Positions 56,195-64,000 of a stretch of 64,000 nt of DNA are shown in pieces. The notes beneath the pieces are model-generated. The model ran no database searches. It had not been told where the DNA came from and was given only the letters and a program-made list of their open reading frames with translations. A program made the position numbers and the translations under genes. Origin of the DNA: Solicoccozyma terricola (lineage: Eukaryota; Basidiomycota; Tremellomycetes; Filobasidiales; Piskurozymaceae); assembly GCA_001600875.1 (NCBI GenBank), contig BCLD01000007.1:1095446-1159445 (forward strand), read 5' to 3'. Numbering within the stretch: position 1 is the stretch's first letter; each line of letters begins with the position of its first letter.

Positions 56195-57909
56195 TTATAT
56201 CTCCTTCCATCCGTACTCTACTCTTCCACCAAGACCAGCGCTAACGAGTCCTAGTCCAAACACGGTGAGATGAGCGGTGGCTGCCATACCAAACTGTTAT
56301 GCAGAGACCACCTCGTTTCAGTTCGTCGCCCGTTCTAGCCCCCAGCCAAACCGTGACTCACCCCGCGATAAAGTTGCTTTAGACCGTCGATGCGAGTGTT
56401 TTGCACACTTTCCCTCAACCCGTCACTACGTTTCTTACCCGGAGTTGTCGTCTCCTCCGAGGCGATCCTCCACAAGCCTTCGACAACACCAACATAGTCC
56501 CTCTCTCGCGTCCTTACGATCGTTCGCCGCTGTCGCTTTGTCAGCGCGCGTTCTGCAGTGCGATCCTGGATCTGGAGTCGCTTACGGATCGTCTCGATGG
56601 GCAGGATGACGAGGAGCGATGCGAGACCGAAAGAGAGGTCCAGAAGGGAGTAGGTGATGGGCGAGACGTCGGGTGAGATGTTGAGTTGACGCTCGATGAA
56701 CAGCGGAATGGAGAGGGTGAGTAGTGGGCGGATGGTGTGCTCCAAGATGGATGGGATGAGGAGGTGGGGATGGAGGTAGAGTGATGAGATTCCACCTTCC
56801 TCTTTGACGATGGATTTCGCCATCGAAAGTGACGTCTGTGATGTAGCGAGGGATGACGGCTGAATGATCAACCTCGTTCGAATGAGTTCGAGTGGTGAGA
56901 GGAAGAGATGGGTTATGAGATGTGAGGCAACATGGAGGCCGAGAGGCAGGGCCGGTGAAGGGTACGAGGTGAGAGGTAGCTGGAAAGACGTGTTAACTTC
57001 GGTTGCCGAGTCTGGAAGGAGGACGAGGAGGAAGGTGTGCAGTGTGGGCTGGATGGTGGAGGACAGGAGGGAGTGTACAGTGGTAATGAGTTGACCTTTC
57101 CACAATGCTGGTAAGCCTTCGGACGGTGTCCGTCGAAGTCGTCTCATCATTCCCCAGACGCCGGTGGAGCCGGATGGTGAGACGTCGTCCCGGATGAGAT
57201 AGGATGGGTGGACTGTGGGGGTAGGGTCAGCAGAAGCGGCCAAGGCGTGATGGCTGACACATACGGTCAGGTAGATATCCATCCTCATCTGGAGCAATCA
57301 GTGGTTCACTCTCGGTAGGAGGAACCAGTGGTCGAGTCGAGGTGTTCAAGACGTCGGAAAAGTACGCTTCAGCTTCCTCCGGGTTGCTGAGCTGTGTGCC
57401 GGGGGCGACGTTAACGAGCGGGCCGGTTGAGTGATTGTTCTTTCAACAACCCACCTGGTCATCCTCCGCTCCCCAGTCTCTTCCCGTGGGATCCTCCTCA
57501 GGTATCGTTTCGACCCCTTCATCGGCAACTACACCCTCCTTTGGTTTGTATTCTACCTGCAACAACGTCTTGCCAACCTCGAATGGCATTCCCAACGCGG
57601 TGGTGAGGTACTCTGCCGCGAACACCTGACCGAGGCCATATAATGTGAATGGCTCATCATCGAGGTCGTCGGTGGTAATATCCGCCGAGTAGCGGGATTC
57701 ATTGGTGTTGCCAAGGTAGCTGCTACCGTCTCCTGTACGACGGTCTGCTGGGATCTTGGAAGGTGAGACGGTTGGGGGAAGAAAGAGCCATTCTTCTTGA
57801 GGTGGGGCTGGGGGTACGGGGAATGGATGAGAAAGACCTGAGGATGACGCAGAGGGAGCAGCTCACTGTATAAATTGCGGACTGAAGTTTGTGATGGTGC
57901 GGAAGACAT
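56195..57909 (-). CDS. UGO1: Mitochondrial fusion protein Ugo1 (carrier-like, outer membrane)
   Basis: Ugo1 is a modified mitochondrial carrier that links Fzo1 and Mgm1 in mitochondrial fusion. The start at 57909 gives MSSAPSQTSVRNLY. Then YGLGQVFAAEYLTTALGMPF then EVGKTLLQVEYKP, a long acidic insert, and GLPALWKGQLITTVHSLLSS. Carrier-like segments follow: VASHLITHLFLSPLELIRTR then LIIQPSS, and GLASLLVILPIETIRKRLQI. The second and third repeats keep PLELIRTR and PIETIRKR, degenerate forms of the carrier PxD/ExxKxR motif. It ends GLGGRVEYGWKEI with a TAA at 56195. Confidence 0.88.
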
Positions 57910-58042
57910 GGTGGTGGTGGTGGTGGTGGAAGTGGGGGGCGGGTGGTGGAAGTGGTCGACTCTGACGATGCAGCTTGGGAAGTTTGTTGATGCGCAAAAG
58001 TGACACGTCATCGGGTGGCAAATCGTGGAAACATGCCAACTT

Positions 58043-59854
58043 CTACCGCTTCCTCCGACCATCGCCATCGCCCCACACTGCGCTGGCCGACCTCTTGCCC
58101 GATACACCCACCTCGTCCACATCCACGTCCATGTCGTCCTCGTCCTCGTCCTCGTCCTCACTCTCACTCCCACTCTCCTCGTCCATCTCGTCGTCCGAGG
58201 ACACTGCCTCGCGTCCATCTCCACCATCGTCATCGACAGCGCGATCGCCGACGCGGAGTGTGCCGGGTGAGATGGACCATCCAGACAGGACGGAGTCTTC
58301 TGAGCCGGTGTATAAAGCTTGCGACTACAAGGGCGTCGTTAGCGAAAATAATGCCGGCATCACATTTCGACCCCCAACCCACCTTGACATCATGATACAT
58401 GCACCGAACAACATCCTTGTGACCATGTGCAGGTGACCTCAGGAATGCAGACGCGTGGTACCGTCCAGAGTCCGATCCCTTGATACTGCGATGATGCATG
58501 AGAACGACGTCGCCGCTGTGCAGTTGCAGGTGTTCAGAATCGACATCCTCCGCAGCCGGTACACCACCCACTCATTATTCCCCACTCCAACCATTCCCAC
58601 GCCATCCTTGGCCACCCCCAAACTGGGGCAGATGTCAACAATGTAATCCACTTTCACGCCCTTGGATTGTTTCGCTGCCATCTCTTCCTCCGCGGTTCGA
58701 GTGTGGTCATCGTCCGTGATCGTGTGGGCGTGGGTGGAATCACTAGATCCCGTCGAGGTGGAGACGTAGAGTGGTTTGAACATGTTGGTGGAGTGTATTC
58801 TGGGGTTGATTAGCTGGGGTGTAGGAGCGGACATCAGCTCCCAGTTAACATATCCCAAATACCATCCCTCACCTCCAACGCTTCCTCCCCTCTACCCAAT
58901 GACCAAGTCCCAACGCTATCCATGTCACTTCTCGCCCAGACGTTGACACTCATCTTGCCTGCGCCATCGCCCACGCTGTACCACCCAGCGGAGGCCACGC
59001 TGCCATCCAAACCTTCAGTCGCCCAGCACGCCTCATCCTCGTCGCTCTCTTTAGCATCCGAAAGGGCGACTAGACCATCGGTCGAGCTGGAGAGTAGGAG
59101 CAGGGATGGGATGGGTGTTCCGCTGGTTATCGGCGACGTGCTGGGCAGGGAAAGGCGGGACGTGGGAGGCAGGAAAGACAGGTGAGTGATGTCGTCGGAA
59201 TGTGTTTGTGAGTGGGTGTAAATTGGCTCGGAGGGTCGACGAATATCCCTGTGAGGCGAGTAAATCGAGGGTTAGCTTGGGAGTTAAGAGTCGGTGAACA
59301 AATGACTTGCCAGTAGAGAATATATGCGTCTGGTCCGACTAGTTCTGATCCGGCGACGATCAGGTTTTCACGTTGAGAGTAGGCTAGGGAAAGGAGTGGC
59401 AGTGATTTACGAACGAATGCTATAGGAGGTAACACATAGTCAGCAGCCGTCGCATGACAACCCTCCATTCGTTCTCACCCTTGATCGTTTGACCGGGCCG
59501 TCTCGACCTATCGTCCCACCGTACAACACAACCATCCTTCCCTGCCGTCCACAACTCCGAGCCCATCCCGCTCAGGCCTCCCTTTCCATCCTGTTCCACC
59601 GCCGTAGCTATCGCGGACACATCTCCACGATGACCATCTCTGAACGTGTCGACCAGCTGCAAAGTCTGAGCATCGACGAGCGAGACCGTGGGCGACGGGT
59701 GGGTGAGTACGAGGTGGGTCGATGTGGAGTCGAGTGGGGAGATGGAGAAGATGTATCCCTGTTTGAGAGAGGATGAGGCGATAGGATGAAGCTGGGGAAT
59801 GGGGGATGGCATGGTGGGATGCGGTAGGAAGACTTTGAGAGGGAGAGGAGACAT
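58043..59854 (-). CDS. WD40-repeat protein, WDR89-like
   Basis: A beta-propeller protein of unknown exact role. The start at 59854 gives MSPLPLKVFLPHP; MPSPIPQLHPIASSSLKQGY a few codons later is an alternative start. WD units: GHRGDVSAIATAVEQ, SELWTAGKDGCVVRWDDRSR, LLSLAYSQRENLIVAGSELV, DDITHLSFLPP, HGHKDVVRCMYHDVK and ALYTGSEDSVLSGWSI. Order and spacing resemble WDR89. The C-terminal tail is acidic and ends GDGDGRRKR with a TAG at 58043, perhaps a nuclear signal. The C-terminal acidic run comes from a GTCCTC-type repeat. Confidence 0.82.
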
Positions 59855-60385
59855 TTGTCGTAATCGGCCATTTTTGAAACATTTCCCGGCACACCGCGGT
59901 TTACGTGCAACGTGGCGCAGAAAACCCCACCGCGAGCATCCACCTGCGGTCTACGCGGGGCTCGGCGTCCATGTCGATGAGGTCTTTAGGAGTGACTATG
60001 GTGATGATGAGCAGGGGTAGGAGCTGCGATGTACCTCCTCTTCCGTGAAGTACTCCTTATATGTTCTGTGAATGAGAGGACCCTGGAGGATACGACAACG
60101 GATTCTTCCCGAAAGGCGCCTTTAAAATCAGGATGCCAGAATGAGATTTAATGACAGATGAGCGCTTGGAATCTTGTGCGCAAAGTGCTCGGAGACTGAG
60201 CCCGACCTGCAGCCCTCGGTATGGGCTGTAGTCAACCGTCAGCCGTTTGAAGTTGTCCACTGCGGCGAAACAACGCGGAGGATATCCGGTGGTGGTTTCG
60301 CCGCTCGTCAGTTCCCCGCACTTGATACAACCACACGCAGCCAACACCGTCGCACCATCAACCACCTCCATCACACACACACATC
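59855..60385. other. Divergent promoter WDR89/beta-glucosidase
   Basis: At 531 bp it probably holds the regulated promoter of the beta-glucosidase gene; a CACA-rich leader precedes the ATG. No supported gene. Confidence 0.5.
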
Positions 60386-62536
<2,151 letters not shown>

Positions 62537-64000
62537 TCGTGGGTAACAGCCTGTTATCTCATAGTCGGCACGGTGCCTGTCAAATCGAGTGAAGTTTGTG
62601 ATGTGATGATATGCGTGAATGAGCGTTGGTTAACGGTTGCCAAATCTAACGTATGGACGTCGACACGGGGCATTGCGCGGTACCCGGCGACGACGACAGA
62701 CGATTTACGAGCGCAGATCTTGCATTTATCACCCAGTATTGAAGGTGGAATTCCCGTCCTCGCACCTGCCGTCACCGTCGGGATTCAGACATTGCTTGGG
62801 CACGCCCATTCGATGCCATATGGCAAATATTAATCATTCGGATGATGTGCCTGGTTGCAGCAAAGAAATGGAATCCAGTATTGAAGGTAAATAGGTCAGC
62901 ATCCGCTCACCTCGTTTCAGACTACGTCCTTCAGAAGCTCCAGGCGTGTTCGCAGTCGTCTCCAGGTTGAAAGTAGGCAGCTTTAACGATCATCGACATT
63001 AATGGGGGACAACAGGAAGCTCCTTCGGTGTGAAATACAAGATCCCATCGCAGGCTCTTCCCAAACGACATTATGTGGAATCAAGGAGAATCCCGATGCC
63101 CATCACGGTCGGAACAAGGTCCAGAGGGTTGCGAGGCCAAAAAAAAAAAAAAAAAAAGATGGAGGGCGATCATTGGATGTCTAGTTCAGTAGATTGGTAG
63201 TTAGGAGTCCAAATGACCGAGCATACTCCTGGGGAGCTATGTTTATTGCAGGGAGAAGTAAAAGGCAAGAATCGTGACGTGCTTCGAGAGGAGCTAGTCC
63301 TCCTCAATAAGTCCTTCCAATCAGCTGTGACTGTTCCTCACGCAGACCAAACCTTACCACTTTGTGGATACGGGGCATGCTCTTGCCTTATCTTGCACTT
63401 TAGCATATGTAGCGTTGATTTCATCACCCCTGTCCCCTGCCCACGAATTCGGCGGTAGTTTTGGATCGATCGTAGAGTCACTGACGCGGTCCTGTCCTCA
63501 GATAACCCATAGAAACCGTCCCATGATGATACCTTAAGGGAGGAAATGGTCGGTTGCCGGGTTTGTGTGAACAGTGTACGTTCGTGGCAAGCACGTTTGA
63601 AGGCTAGACACTGTCGCAATCACAACGGGGGGAAGTATATCGACAGTTAATGGAATAACAGACTATGTAACCAAAATACACTTCAGGCACGACCTTGGTT
63701 CTAAGCGTGTGATGTTCGCGGGGGCGAGCGTTTGCCCATGTTTGCCCATGTTGGGCTCGATCGTTTACTGATATGCCGGAAAACGGAGAAACACCCTTTA
63801 TTGATTATCGCTGCCATCCGCAGCATCCGCTGGCTGGGATTTTGGCTGCACATCTAGATCACCCCACCTCCACCCCGAACATGTAAGCATGATCTTCCCA
63901 CCACCGAGGTCAAGCAGTATCAAAACCGTAAGCACCTCCTTTACGACTCGCCTGCCAACTATTCCAAACGATACGGCTCAATATGAGGTCTTATAACTTT
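62537..64000. other. Gene-poor right end of the window
   Basis: About 1.4 kb with no protein family I recognise. It contains a run of about 18 A starting near 63140 and a doubled GTTTGCCCAT at about 63730-63750. ORFs on both strands are short and lack intron-like context. It could be promoter of a gene beyond the window, or a decayed mobile sequence; I cannot tell. Confidence 0.45.

Noticed and set aside
58085..58270. Plus-strand ORF rich in VLVLVL-type repeats
   Set aside because: It is the complement of the acidic C-terminal coding repeat of the WDR89-like gene.
63135..63160. Poly-A run as the tail of a retroelement
   Set aside because: I found no reverse transcriptase, target-site duplication or SINE-like promoter near it.
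63180..63240. tRNA-like TAGTTCAGTAGATTGGTAG (A-box-like)
   Set aside because: No acceptor stem, anticodon arm or GGTTCRANYCC B-box follows at the right distance.

Overview
This window is nuclear chromosomal DNA of a fungus, most likely a basidiomycete yeast of the Tremellomycetes. That placement is my inference. It rests on many short introns per gene with GTRAGT-type donors, compact spacing, and fungal forms of Rad52, Hal2/Met22, Ugo1, Tom20, Bet4 and catalase. I see no rRNA, tRNA, CRISPR array or intact transposon. Two assembly gaps (12762-12983 and 30659-30743) abut G or C homopolymers.

Layout, left to right: RAD52 (-), a macro-domain hydrolase (+), the GID/CTLH ubiquitin ligase RMD5 (-), MET22/HAL2 (+), a Pep12-like syntaxin (+), TOM20 (-), the DnaJ chaperone YDJ1 (+), YAR1 (-), a PPxY membrane protein (+), alanine aminotransferase (+), a His/Cys-rich unknown (-), an unusually short SRP72 (+), a frameshifted FMN-reductase-like gene (+), exosome RRP45 (+), a GT8 glycosyltransferase (+), SDH2 (-), the proteasome regulator PI31 (+), riboflavin synthase RIB5 (-), SUMO E1 UBA2 (+), peroxisomal catalase (-), spliceosomal IST3 (-), mitochondrial bS18m (+), BET4 (+), RAD6 (-), TSC10 (+), a short-chain dehydrogenase (-), mitochondrial uS2m (+), a cupin (+), exosome MTR3 (-), mitochondrial uL30m (+), an alpha/beta hydrolase (-), thiolase ERG10 (+), UGO1 (-), WDR89 (-) and a GH1 beta-glucosidase (+). 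The last 1.4 kb shows no gene I can support.

Most genes are housekeeping genes in divergent or convergent pairs. Mitochondrial functions recur (TOM20, SDH2, UGO1 and three mitoribosomal proteins). So does protein turnover and modification (RMD5, RAD6, UBA2, PI31). Two exosome ring subunits, RRP45 and MTR3, lie about 25 kb apart.

The most interesting material is in gene architecture rather than gene content. BET4 and RAD6 each have a first coding exon that is only the ATG, and IST3 starts with a 5-nt coding exon. YDJ1 has a 9-nt internal exon, and RAD52 has 13-nt and 20-nt exons. The macro-domain gene appears to use a GC-AG intron that overlaps a GT-AG alternative. Introns of SDH2, RIB5 and YAR1 carry a related GC-rich repeat (core TTCGCTACGCTC), and in SDH2 it expands the intron to 837 bp. 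Poly-C/poly-G runs concentrate in introns. The FMN-reductase-like gene has no recognisable intron and is broken by six shifts that all change frame in the same direction. All coordinates and splice sites were read by eye; no search was run.
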